A DNA stretch of 64,000 bases, from positions 1,302,001 through 1,366,000 of the forward strand of contig NZ_CP007145.1 in the NCBI RefSeq assembly GCF_000576555.1. The letters run 5' to 3'. The position numbers were made by a program, and so were the translations under genes. Positions 33,880 to 42,013 of the stretch are shown here, piece by piece. The notes below the pieces were generated by a model. The model saw only the letters and a program-made list of their open reading frames with translations. It did no database searches and had not been told where the DNA came from. This DNA comes from Hymenobacter swuensis DY53. GTDB lineage: Bacteria > Bacteroidota > Bacteroidia > Cytophagales > Hymenobacteraceae. Each line of letters opens with the position of its first letter. Position 1 is the first letter of the stretch.

Positions 33880-35058
33880 ATGGACACGATTACCAATTGG
33901 CTCCGGCAAAACCTGAAGGGTGACCCCATTCTGTGGGGCATCGTGCTGCTGTTTTCGTTTATCTCCATTGCGGTGGTGTACTCGGCTACGGGTACGCTGG
34001 CCTACAAGAAGATGGGCGGTAACACCGAGTACTTTCTGTTCAAACATACCAGCCTGATTTTCGTGGGCCTGTTCTTCATGTGGCTGGCCCACCGGATCGA
34101 CTACCGCTACTACTCGCGCCTCTCGCTCTACGCGCTGCTGGCCTCGGTGCCGTTGCTAATTTTTACGTACATCATGGGCGGCGACATCAACGGGGCTTCC
34201 CGCTGGCTGACCATCCCGGTCATCAACCAGACGGTGCAGCCTTCCGACCTCGCTAAGCTGGCCCTGATTTCGCACCTGGCTTCCATGCTCAGCCGCCGTC
34301 AGCAGCACGTCGATGACTTCAAAACCACGCTGCTGCCCGTAATGCTGTGGGTAGGCGTGATTTGCGGCCTGATTATTCTGTCGAATGCTTCCACGGCGCT
34401 GTTGCTGTTTGCTACCTGCCTGCTGCTGATGTTTATCGGGCGGGTGCCATTCAAGCAGATGGCCGTGATGGTGGCCATTGGTATTGTGGTGGGCGGTGTA
34501 GGGCTTACCTCCGGGCAGCGGTACAAAACGGTACTATCCCGTATTGAAAGCTTCACCGATAAAAGCAAACCCGTGCCCTTCCAGTTGGAACACGCCTACA
34601 TTGCCGAAGCTACGGGCGGTATTTTCGGTAAGGGCCCCGGCAAAAGCACGGAGCGCAACATCATGCCCCACCCATACTCCGACTTTATCTACGCCATCAT
34701 CATCGAGGAATACGGCCTAGTGGGCGGCGTGGTCGTGGTATTCCTGTATCTGGCCTTCCTGTATCGGGGGCTGAAAACGGTAATGAACAGCTACGGCGCA
34801 TTTGGCGGGCTGCTGTCGGCCGGGCTGAGCTTTAGTCTGGTGCTGCAGGCCATGGTGAACATGGGCGTGGCCGTAGGACTGGGCCCGATTACCGGTCTGC
34901 CGCTACCGCTACTGAGCATGGGCGGCACTTCCCTCATCTTCACCGGCATCAGCATCGGCATCATCCTGGCGGTAAGCCGCGGCGAGCGGGAAATCCGCCC
35001 GATGGTGGGTGAGCCCGCCGATACGGCTCGGATTCCCCGCGTGTCGCAGTACGCGTAG
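33880..35058 (+). CDS. ftsW: SEDS glycosyltransferase FtsW
   Basis: Septal peptidoglycan polymerase of the SEDS family working with FtsI. The 392-aa protein has about ten membrane helices and family segments SATGTLAYKK, GGDINGASRWLTIP, QPSDLAKLALI, AEATGGIFGKGPGKST, HPYSDFIYAIIIEEYGLVGG and LPLPLLSMGGTS. The position in the dcw cluster points to FtsW rather than RodA. I chose ATG 33880; the earlier in-frame ATG at 33829 lies inside the hairpin-repeat spacer and would add 17 poorly conserved residues. Confidence 0.93.
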   Translation: MDTITNWLRQNLKGDPILWGIVLLFSFISIAVVYSATGTLAYKKMGGNTEYFLFKHTSLIFVGLFFMWLAHRIDYRYYSRLSLYALLASVPLLIFTYIMGGDINGASRWLTIPVINQTVQPSDLAKLALISHLASMLSRRQQHVDDFKTTLLPVMLWVGVICGLIILSNASTALLLFATCLLLMFIGRVPFKQMAVMVAIGIVVGGVGLTSGQRYKTVLSRIESFTDKSKPVPFQLEHAYIAEATGGIFGKGPGKSTERNIMPHPYSDFIYAIIIEEYGLVGGVVVVFLYLAFLYRGLKTVMNSYGAFGGLLSAGLSFSLVLQAMVNMGVAVGLGPITGLPLPLLSMGGTSLIFTGISIGIILAVSRGEREIRPMVGEPADTARIPRVSQYA

Positions 35059-35070
35059 TATCGATTAATA

Positions 35071-35271
35071 ATGAAGCTGACCGCCTATCATGAAGATTTT
35101 TGCTTTATGATTGAAGAGGACCTGCCGGAAATTGGGTGGTACCTCTTTGTATACAATCAGAACCAGTCTTGTCTTTTTGATTACCTGCAAAACAGTCAGG
35201 AGCTAGCGAAAGAATTTGCTCAGCAAGAGTTTGGGGTGCCACTGTCTGCCTGGAACCTACTTGAACATTGA
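35071..35271 (+). CDS. Small protein of unknown function inside the dcw cluster
   Basis: 66-aa frame filling the gap between ftsW (12 bases upstream) and murG (4 bases downstream). Acidic and aromatic, without signal or membrane segment: MKLTAYHEDFCFMIEEDLPE, GWYLFVYN, CLFDYLQ. It is noticeably AT-richer than its neighbours. The tight packing and lack of an alternative use for the space favour a real gene that is cotranscribed with division genes. From its pattern (tyr/trp-rich sheet then amphipathic helix QNSQELAKEFAQQEF) it may be a small alpha-beta domain. I know no function. Confidence 0.6.
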   Translation: MKLTAYHEDFCFMIEEDLPEIGWYLFVYNQNQSCLFDYLQNSQELAKEFAQQEFGVPLSAWNLLEH

Positions 35272-35275
35272 TTTC

Positions 35276-36409
35276 ATGTCTATAACCCCCGCAACATCTA
35301 CTTCGGCTCCCTTCCGCATTATCATCAGCGGCGGCGGTACCGGCGGGCACATTTTCCCGGCCGTGGCCATTGCCAACGAAGTACGCCGCCGTCATCCAGA
35401 GGCCGAAATCCTATTTGTGGGTGCTAACGGCCGCATGGAAATGACCCGCGTGCCCGAGGCCGGCTACGACATTGTGGGCCTCGATATTGCGGGCCTGCAG
35501 CGTAGCCTCACGCCCAAAAACCTGCTGTTCCCTATTAAAGTGATGCGCGCCGTGCGCAAGGCCGGCAAAATCATCGAGAAGTTCCGCCCCGACGCCGTAG
35601 TAGGAGTGGGGGGCTACGCATCGGCCCCGGTGCTCATGGCCGCTACCTCCCGCAGTATTCCGGCTCTGATTCAGGAGCAGAATTCCTACGCCGGCCTCGT
35701 GAACAAGCTCATGGCCCGGCGGGTGCAACGCATCTGCGTGGCCTACGACGGCATGGAGAAGTTCTTCCCCGCCGACCGGCTGGTACTCACCGGCAACCCG
35801 GTCCGCACCGAAATTGCCGACGGGCAGCGAGCTGAGGCCCTGAAATTCTTCGGACTGGATGCCGCCCGGCCGGTGCTGCTGGTAATTGGGGGCAGCCTGG
35901 GGGCCCGCACGCTCAACCAGGCCACGGCCGCCGCGCTGCCGCGCCTGCGTGAGGCGGGCGTGCAACTGCTCTGGCAAACGGGCAAAACCTACTTCCCGGA
36001 AGCCGAAAAGCAGGCTGCGCCCTTCGCTGCCGATAACCTGAAGGCATTGGAGTTCGTGCGCCGCATGGACCTAGCCTACGCTGCCGCCGACGTGGTTATT
36101 TCGCGGGCCGGTGCCTTATCGGTTTCGGAACTGTGCCTCACGGGTAAGCCCAGCATTTTGGTGCCCTCGCCCAACGTGGCCGAAGACCATCAGACCAAAA
36201 ATGCCTTAGCCCTCACCCAAAAAAACGCTGCCTTACTGGTGCGCGACGCCGAAGCGGAAGCTGTACTGTACGATCAGGCGCTGAATCTATTACAGGACCC
36301 GGTCCGGCAACAGCAGTTGGCTACCAACATCCGCCAACTGGCGTATCCACAGGCCACTACTACCATCGTGGACGAGTTATTGCAGTTGATTCCTAACCGC
36401 CGTTCCTAG
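35276..36409 (+). CDS. murG: UDP-GlcNAc transferase MurG
   Basis: Membrane-associated GT-B glycosyltransferase converting lipid I to lipid II. The 377-aa protein has the acceptor-side loop SGGGTGGHIFPAVAIA near residues 18-32, GVGGYASAPVLMA, QEQNSYAGLVNK, the donor-side GGSLGARTLNQ and SRAGALSVSELC. ATG 35276 lies 4 bases after the small-ORF stop and gives a Thr/Ser-rich 12-residue lead before the first strand. Full length. Confidence 0.96.
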   Translation: MSITPATSTSAPFRIIISGGGTGGHIFPAVAIANEVRRRHPEAEILFVGANGRMEMTRVPEAGYDIVGLDIAGLQRSLTPKNLLFPIKVMRAVRKAGKIIEKFRPDAVVGVGGYASAPVLMAATSRSIPALIQEQNSYAGLVNKLMARRVQRICVAYDGMEKFFPADRLVLTGNPVRTEIADGQRAEALKFFGLDAARPVLLVIGGSLGARTLNQATAAALPRLREAGVQLLWQTGKTYFPEAEKQAAPFAADNLKALEFVRRMDLAYAAADVVISRAGALSVSELCLTGKPSILVPSPNVAEDHQTKNALALTQKNAALLVRDAEAEAVLYDQALNLLQDPVRQQQLATNIRQLAYPQATTTIVDELLQLIPNRRS

Positions 36410-36448
36410 CTTCCCGCCCCCCGTTTCTTGCTTCTAATTTCTGGCTAC

Positions 36449-37948
36449 TTGAAAAAATACGTCTTCTTTCTCGGTATTGGTGGCATCGGTATGTCGGCGC
36501 TGGCGCGGTGGTTCCGGGCTAATGGCTATGCCGTGAGTGGCTACGACAAAACGCCTACCCCGCTAACGGAAGCTCTGACGGCCGAAGGTATTGCCATCCA
36601 CTACCAGGATGCTGTGGACAATATTCCGCCGGAAGTGCGCCGGAACCGGGAGCAGACGCTGGTAGTCCTCACGCCGGCCATTCCGAAGGACCACCAGGAA
36701 TGGGCCTGGCTGCGGGAGCAGGGCTACGATATTCAGAAACGCAGCCAGGTGCTGGGCCTGCTCACTCAAGGCCGTCCTACCATTGCCGTAGCTGGCACCC
36801 ACGGCAAAACCACTACCAGCAGCATGGTGGCCCACCTGCTGCACCATGCCGGCGTGCCCTGCGCCGCTTTCCTGGGTGGCATCAGCGTAAATCTGGGCTC
36901 TAACTTGCTGCTGCCGGGGGAGGGAATGAAGAATAAAGAAGTAGAAACGAGCAATTCTTCCTCGTCTACCGAAGCCCCAACAACTAACAACCGGCAACCA
37001 ACAACCAGCACCATTCCGGTGGTAGTAGAGGCCGATGAGTACGACCGGAGCTTCCTGACCCTGTTTCCCACCGTGGCCATCGTCACCAGCACCGATGCCG
37101 ACCACCTCGATATCTATGGCCACAAGGAAGCTCTGGTAGAGTCGTTCCGGCAGTTTGTGGGCCAGATTCAGCCGGGCGGCACGCTCATCATCAACCATAC
37201 TGCCGACCCCAGCGTGGCGGCGGCCGCGCCCGAGGGCGTGCGCGTCATTCGTTACGGCCTTTCGCTTGAGGAAGGGCCGGAATTGTATGCCACCAACATC
37301 ACCGCCCAGGGCCACCAGTTTCACTTTGCCCTGCACAGCCCTCAAGGCACCACCGATGGCTTGGTACTGGCCGTTCCTGGCTACCACAACGTGGAAAACA
37401 TGCTGGCCGCCTCCTGCGTGGCCGAACTCTACGGCCTCGGCCCCGATCAACTGCGCGCTGCCGTGGCAGCCTATAAGGGGGTAAAGCGCCGCTTCGAGTT
37501 TATTCTGACGGCTGGTACTGTTGCTGCGCCCAAGGTATATGTGGATGACTACGCCCATCACCCACGCGAAATAGAGGCTTTTCTTCGTTCTGTGCGCGCC
37601 CTATATCCGGGGCGGCGGCTCCGCGTCATCTTCCAGCCCCATCTGTTCAGCCGCACCCGCGACTTTGCCCCGGGATTCGCTGAAAGTCTGAGTCTTGCCG
37701 ATGAAGTGGTGCTGCTGGATATCTACCCGGCCCGGGAGCTACCCATGCCCGGTATTACCTCCGAATTGATTTTGTCCCAAATAACTGCCGCAGAAAAATC
37801 GTTGCAGACGAAAGCAGAAATTTTGCGGAATGCCGAAACCAATCCGAATTTTGACGTATTAGCCACGGTTGGGGCGGGAGACATTGATCAACTGGTGCCT
37901 CAATTAAAGAATATTTTGGATATTCGCTGGAATGGAGCTGAAGCGTAA
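36449..37948 (+). CDS. murC: UDP-MurNAc:L-Ala ligase MurC with low-complexity insert
   Basis: First amino-acid ligase of peptidoglycan synthesis. The 499-aa protein has FFLGIGGIGMSALA, the ATP loop AVAGTHGKTTTSSM, VVEADEYDRSFL, DADHLDIYG and DDYAHHPREIEAF. Between GSNLLLPGEG and PVVVEADEYDRSF (roughly residues 158-190) sits a Ser/Thr/Asn-rich insert (EVETSNSSSSTEAPTTNNRQ and onward) absent in the family as I know it and encoded by the same A/C-rich word type as the intergenic repeats. TTG 36449 (MKKYVFFLGIGG) is the likely start. Its last 17 bases overlap ftsQ. Confidence 0.93.
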   Translation: MKKYVFFLGIGGIGMSALARWFRANGYAVSGYDKTPTPLTEALTAEGIAIHYQDAVDNIPPEVRRNREQTLVVLTPAIPKDHQEWAWLREQGYDIQKRSQVLGLLTQGRPTIAVAGTHGKTTTSSMVAHLLHHAGVPCAAFLGGISVNLGSNLLLPGEGMKNKEVETSNSSSSTEAPTTNNRQPTTSTIPVVVEADEYDRSFLTLFPTVAIVTSTDADHLDIYGHKEALVESFRQFVGQIQPGGTLIINHTADPSVAAAAPEGVRVIRYGLSLEEGPELYATNITAQGHQFHFALHSPQGTTDGLVLAVPGYHNVENMLAASCVAELYGLGPDQLRAAVAAYKGVKRRFEFILTAGTVAAPKVYVDDYAHHPREIEAFLRSVRALYPGRRLRVIFQPHLFSRTRDFAPGFAESLSLADEVVLLDIYPARELPMPGITSELILSQITAAEKSLQTKAEILRNAETNPNFDVLATVGAGDIDQLVPQLKNILDIRWNGAEA

Positions 37949-38696
37949 AGCCAATAACCTATTGTTTGCCTCTGCCTGCCTGCTACTGCTGGTCGGGCTC
38001 GGAGCATTTGCTGCCGTAAAACAAGCCAACCGGCCTGTAAACGGGGTTATTGTGTCCATCAGCAATGAGTTCAACAACTTCTTCATCAGTGAGCGGGAAG
38101 TAACCAGTCTGCTCACCCGTAAGGGCGAGGAACGCTTGGAAGGAGCCCGCCCCAGCGAGGTTGATCTGAAGGCCTTGGAAGCCCGGCTGAAAGCGCACAG
38201 CTTCGTAAAGGAAGCGCAGGTGTATCGTGACTTGGCCGGCAACCTGCACGCCGATGTGCGGCAGAACCGACCCATTGCCCGCCTCGTGCATGCCGATTCG
38301 CGGCAGGATAGCTACTTGGATACCGATGGCAACCGGTTGCCTCTCTCGCCCCTGTTCACTGCCCGTGTAGTACCCATTTCTCGCTCGGGCGGCCAGCCGC
38401 TAACTGCCGGGTTTTTTCAGGACAGCACCGGCGAGCAATACCTGAAGTTTCTGCGCTATATCGATGAGAAACCCTTCTGGCGGGCTCAGGTAGCCGAGGT
38501 GTTTGTCGGCCCGAACGGTAAGATTTCGTTTACCCAGCAAGTAGGTGACCAACGGATAGAATTTGGCTTTCCTGACAATATTTCAGAAAAATTTGCGAAA
38601 CTGATGGTATTTTACCGTCAAATTCCCCCGGTCCTTGGCTGGGACACGTACCATCGTGTCAACGTCGAGTTCAAAGACCAAATCATCTGCGAATAA
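37932..38696 (+). CDS. ftsQ: Cell division protein FtsQ/DivIB
   Basis: Single-pass division protein linking the FtsL/B complex to FtsW/I. 254 aa: basic N-terminus, membrane helix (LLFASACLLLLVGLGAFA), a POTRA-like domain (about 40-125, VIVSISNEFNNFFISEREV, HSFVKEAQVYRDL, NLHADVRQNRPIARL) and a beta domain to the end. Identified mainly from layout and position between murC and ftsA. Overlap with murC indicates translational coupling. Confidence 0.88.
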   Translation: MELKRKANNLLFASACLLLLVGLGAFAAVKQANRPVNGVIVSISNEFNNFFISEREVTSLLTRKGEERLEGARPSEVDLKALEARLKAHSFVKEAQVYRDLAGNLHADVRQNRPIARLVHADSRQDSYLDTDGNRLPLSPLFTARVVPISRSGGQPLTAGFFQDSTGEQYLKFLRYIDEKPFWRAQVAEVFVGPNGKISFTQQVGDQRIEFGFPDNISEKFAKLMVFYRQIPPVLGWDTYHRVNVEFKDQIICE

Positions 38697-38780
38697 AATT
38701 ATCAGTCTAAAAAGCTACCTTATAGCGGCTTAGGCTACCTTTTCCTGCAACCAACCGCAACTCTCTCGCCCCTCTTCCCC

Positions 38781-40181
38781 ATGCAACACGATAAGATTGT
38801 AGTCGGCCTCGATATCGGCACCACCAAAATCTGCGCCCTAGTTGGGCGCAAAAATGAATTTGGGAAGCTCGAAATCCTGGGCATGGGGAAAGCCGTGTCG
38901 GAGGGCGTCGTGCGCGGCATTGTGTCGAATATCGATAAGACGGTGGATGCCATTAAAAAGGCAATCCGGCAGGCGGAAGAGCAGTCGGGCATCAACATCG
39001 GGGTGGTGAACGTGGGTATTGCCGGCCAGCATATCAAAAGCCTGCAGCACAACGGCAGCATCACCCGTGCTTCGGCTGATAACGAAATCACCCAGGCCGA
39101 CGTGGAGCGCCTCACCAGCGACATGTACCGGCTGGTTACGCCTCCCGGCTCCCAGATTATCCACGTAATGCCCCAGGACTATAAGGTGGATTATGAGGAA
39201 GGTATTCTGGACCCCGTAGGCATGTCAGGTGTGCGGTTGGAGGGTAATTTCCACATCATTACCGCGCAGAGCACGGCCATCAACAATATCTACAAGTGCG
39301 TCACCAAGGCTGGCCTTGAAATTGACAACCTGATTCTGGAGCCGCTGGCGTCCAGCATGTCGGTGCTGTCTGACGAGGAAAAGGAAGCCGGCGTGGCCTT
39401 GATCGACATTGGGGGCGGCACAACTGACCTAGCGGTGTTCAAGGATGGCATCATCCGTCACGCGGCGGTGCTGCCTTTCGGCGGTAACATCATCACGTCC
39501 GATATCAAGCAGGGTTGCTTGGTGATGCAGAACCAGGCCGAGCAACTGAAAGTGAAGTTCGGAAAAGCCATTGCCGAGGAAGCTTCCGATTACGAAATCG
39601 TAAGCATTCCGGGTCTGCGCGACCGGGCTCCCAAGGAAATCAGCCTCAAAAATCTGGCCTACATCATTGAGGCCCGGATGGAGGAAATTGTGGAGCTGGT
39701 GTACGCCGAAATCCAGCGGTTGGGCTTCCAAGACAAGCTGGCCGCCGGCATCGTGCTGACGGGTGGTGGTTCGCAGCTACAGAATCTGGTGCAGCTGGCC
39801 GAATACGTGACTGGTATGGACACCCGCATTGGGTACCCCAACGAGCACTTGGGTAAAAGCAAGATCGAGGCCGTGAAGTCGCCCATGTACGCCACAACCG
39901 TTGGTCTGGTGCTGGCTGGTTACCGCTCCATTGACGACCGACTGGCCCAGCGACCCTACGACGAGCCCGAGCAGAATTACTACCGGGCTGCTCCGGAAAC
40001 CCGGACTGCTTCGGTTGCTGCACCACAACCAGCCGCGCAGCCGCAGCCGCAAACCCAACCGGCTGCTCAGCCTGCGTCGGAGCAAGCCAAGAAGTCGTCG
40101 GGTGCCGGCGACTTCTTCCAGAAGATCATCAGCCGTACGAAAGGACTGCTCATTGATGACTTCGACGACAAGCAATACTAA
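38781..40181 (+). CDS. ftsA: Cell division protein FtsA
   Basis: Actin-like ATPase that anchors FtsZ to the membrane. The 466-aa protein has the phosphate loops GLDIGTTKICALVG and DIGGGTTDLAVF, the ftsA-specific SHS2 region MPQDYKVD, and VLTGGGSQLQNL. A Gln/Pro/Ala-rich linker (about 405-440) leads to a C-terminal amphipathic helix DFFQKIISRTKGLL, the membrane-targeting sequence. A weak promoter-like TACCTTTT lies at 38736-38743 in the 84-base ftsQ-ftsA spacer. Followed by a palindromic repeat before ftsZ. Confidence 0.95.
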   Translation: MQHDKIVVGLDIGTTKICALVGRKNEFGKLEILGMGKAVSEGVVRGIVSNIDKTVDAIKKAIRQAEEQSGINIGVVNVGIAGQHIKSLQHNGSITRASADNEITQADVERLTSDMYRLVTPPGSQIIHVMPQDYKVDYEEGILDPVGMSGVRLEGNFHIITAQSTAINNIYKCVTKAGLEIDNLILEPLASSMSVLSDEEKEAGVALIDIGGGTTDLAVFKDGIIRHAAVLPFGGNIITSDIKQGCLVMQNQAEQLKVKFGKAIAEEASDYEIVSIPGLRDRAPKEISLKNLAYIIEARMEEIVELVYAEIQRLGFQDKLAAGIVLTGGGSQLQNLVQLAEYVTGMDTRIGYPNEHLGKSKIEAVKSPMYATTVGLVLAGYRSIDDRLAQRPYDEPEQNYYRAAPETRTASVAAPQPAAQPQPQTQPAAQPASEQAKKSSGAGDFFQKIISRTKGLLIDDFDDKQY

Positions 40182-40184
40182 GTT

Positions 40185-40279
40185 AGTTATGAGTGATGAA
40201 TGATGAATGATGAATTACATGACGGCGAGAGCCATCTGATAATTCATCATTCATCATTCATCACTCATAATTCATAACT
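40185..40279. repeat. Heptamer-based fold-back repeat between ftsA and ftsZ
   Basis: Left arm 40185-40217 (agttatgagtgatgaatgat and onward) and right arm 40240-40279 are complementary except that the right arm carries one additional 7-base unit (GAATTAT). Each arm contains tandem GAATGAT heptamers. The transcript would form a long AU-rich hairpin 11 bases before the ftsZ ATG. Confidence 0.85.
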
Positions 40280-40290
40280 GACCCCAACTC

Positions 40291-41787
40291 ATGAATTTTA
40301 CCTTCGATATTCCAGCGCAGTCTAAGTCCATCATCAAGGTGATTGGTGTGGGCGGCGGCGGCTCCAATGCCGTGAACCACATGTTCAGCCAAGGCATCAA
40401 GGACGTGGAGTTCGTTATCTGCAACACTGATAAGCAGGCTCTGGCTTCTTCTACGGTGCCTAACCGCTTGCAGATAGGTGCTGACCTGACGGAAGGTCTG
40501 GGAGCCGGTGCTAACCCTGAGCGCGGCAAACAGGCCGCCATTGAAAGCCGGGAGCAAATCCGGGAACTGCTGAGCAACGGCACCAAAATGGTGTTTATCA
40601 CGGCCGGAATGGGCGGTGGTACTGGCACCGGAGCCGCCCCCGTCATTGCCAAAGTAGCCAAAGAGCTGGGCATCCTCACAGTGGGTATCGTGACAGCGCC
40701 TTTCATGTTTGAGGGTAAGAAGAAGCGTCAGCAGGCGGAGCAGGGCATCAAGGAATTGAGCGATAACTGCGACACAGTGCTGGTAATTCTCAACGATAAG
40801 CTGCGCGAGATTTACGGCAACCTACCCATTCGCTCGGCTTTTGCCAAGGCCGATAATGTGTTGAGCACCGCTGCTAAATCCATTGCCGAGATTATTACGG
40901 TGACGGCTGATGTGAACGTGGACTTTGAAGACGTGAAAACCGTCATGAAGGACTCGGGGGCAGCCGTAATGGGTAGCAGCATCACGGAGGGCGAAAACCG
41001 GGCGAAACGCTCAGCGGAAGAGGCCTTAGCTTCGCCGCTGCTCAACAACACCGACATTCACGGCGCGCAGAAAATTCTGCTTAGCATTATGTCGGGTGAC
41101 CAGGCCGAGTTGGAAATGGACGAACTCACGGAAATTACGGAGTACATCCAGGACAAGGCCGGTCAGAACGCCGAAGTTATTTTTGGCCACGGTATTGACC
41201 CCACGCTGGGCCAGAGCATCCGGGTGACGGTTATTGCTACCGGCTTCGCCCGCGATGCGCACAACATCACCAATGTGGTAGCTCGAGACTCGGAAAATGC
41301 GTTGCCGCAGCCTGATCCGCAAATCAACATCTTTGACAAGGACCGGCAGGATGCGCCGACCGTACCCACGTTCGGGACGCCCGTACCGGTAGCAGCCGAG
41401 CCGCAGCCCGTTACCCGCTACGACCTGGAAACCTCCGCGCCGGTACCTGTCGGGTACGATGCTTCCGTGGTATCGGCTCCGTCTATGCCAGCCTCGGAGC
41501 CGGTGCTTTCACAGCAGCCAGCCCAACCGGTTACCACGCACCACTCCTTGCCCCGGCCGTCGCTGGATGCCCGCGCCGAAGAGCGGCGGCAGCGTTTGCA
41601 GGCTCTCAGCAATGGGCTGAGCACGGATGCCATCAAGGATCAGCTGGAGACTCCGGCGTATCTGCGGCGGCAGGTAAAACTGGAGAATGTGGTGCCTTCC
41701 TCCGAGCAGAACATCAGCCGCTTCAACCTATCGGATGATAACGAACTGTTGGGCGACAACCGTTTCCTGCACGATAACGTGGACTAG
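40291..41787 (+). CDS. ftsZ: Cell division protein FtsZ
   Basis: Tubulin-like GTPase forming the Z ring. The 498-aa protein has GVGGGGSNAVNHM, the tubulin signature GMGGGTGTGAAPVIA, the catalytic-loop region NVDFEDVKTVM and a long disordered linker (about 330-440). The C-terminal segment TPAYLRRQVKLENV resembles the conserved FtsA-binding peptide (usual form DxPAFLR), but a further 32 residues follow it, so the peptide is not at the very end. Last gene of the dcw cluster; a terminator follows. Confidence 0.97.
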   Translation: MNFTFDIPAQSKSIIKVIGVGGGGSNAVNHMFSQGIKDVEFVICNTDKQALASSTVPNRLQIGADLTEGLGAGANPERGKQAAIESREQIRELLSNGTKMVFITAGMGGGTGTGAAPVIAKVAKELGILTVGIVTAPFMFEGKKKRQQAEQGIKELSDNCDTVLVILNDKLREIYGNLPIRSAFAKADNVLSTAAKSIAEIITVTADVNVDFEDVKTVMKDSGAAVMGSSITEGENRAKRSAEEALASPLLNNTDIHGAQKILLSIMSGDQAELEMDELTEITEYIQDKAGQNAEVIFGHGIDPTLGQSIRVTVIATGFARDAHNITNVVARDSENALPQPDPQINIFDKDRQDAPTVPTFGTPVPVAAEPQPVTRYDLETSAPVPVGYDASVVSAPSMPASEPVLSQQPAQPVTTHHSLPRPSLDARAEERRQRLQALSNGLSTDAIKDQLETPAYLRRQVKLENVVPSSEQNISRFNLSDDNELLGDNRFLHDNVD

Positions 41788-41811
41788 CCAGTTGCTAACC
41801 GATCATACTAT

Positions 41812-41844
41812 CAAGGGCCGCTTCCAGAACAGGAGCGGCCCTTG
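41812..41844. terminator. Terminator at the end of the dcw cluster
   Basis: caagggccgct (41812-41822) pairs with agcggcccttg (41834-41844). It separates ftsZ (+) from a leftward small gene. Confidence 0.7.
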
Positions 41845-41857
41845 GTGTGTAAGCGAG

Positions 41858-42013
41858 TTAGCGAAGGGAGTCGGTAGCGGCCGAATCGGGAGGGATACGG
41901 TCAGGGGCCATTGGCTCATGGTCGGGGTTTAATGAGCGGCCTTTGGAAGTACGGGGAGTAAGCGTGCAGGAAGCCAGCAGGAGAGTCAGCAGTACTAAAA
42001 CGAAAGGTTTCAT
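41858..42013 (-). CDS. Small lipoprotein (51 aa)
   Basis: Short leftward gene below the usual length cut-off. Minus-strand ATG at 42013 gives MKPFVLVLLTLLLASCTLTP, a clean lipoprotein signal with lipobox LASC (C17), then a 34-residue Pro/Asp-rich mature part ending DSAATDSLR and a TAA stop. Its ATG overlaps the TGA stop of the upstream acyltransferase gene as ATGA, which suggests translational coupling and supports reality. Function unknown; mature part too short for a fold and likely a disordered tether or a remnant. Confidence 0.65.
   Translation of the reverse strand: MKPFVLVLLTLLLASCTLTPRTSKGRSLNPDHEPMAPDRIPPDSAATDSLR

Noticed and set aside
36563..37561. Long minus-strand open frame opposite murC (332 codons).
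   Set aside because: Antisense shadow of MurC, which has all ligase motifs; the frame has no recognisable domain.
40185..40279. CRISPR-like array from the regular GAATGAT units.
   Set aside because: Units are 7 bases, contiguous and without spacers; no cas genes.
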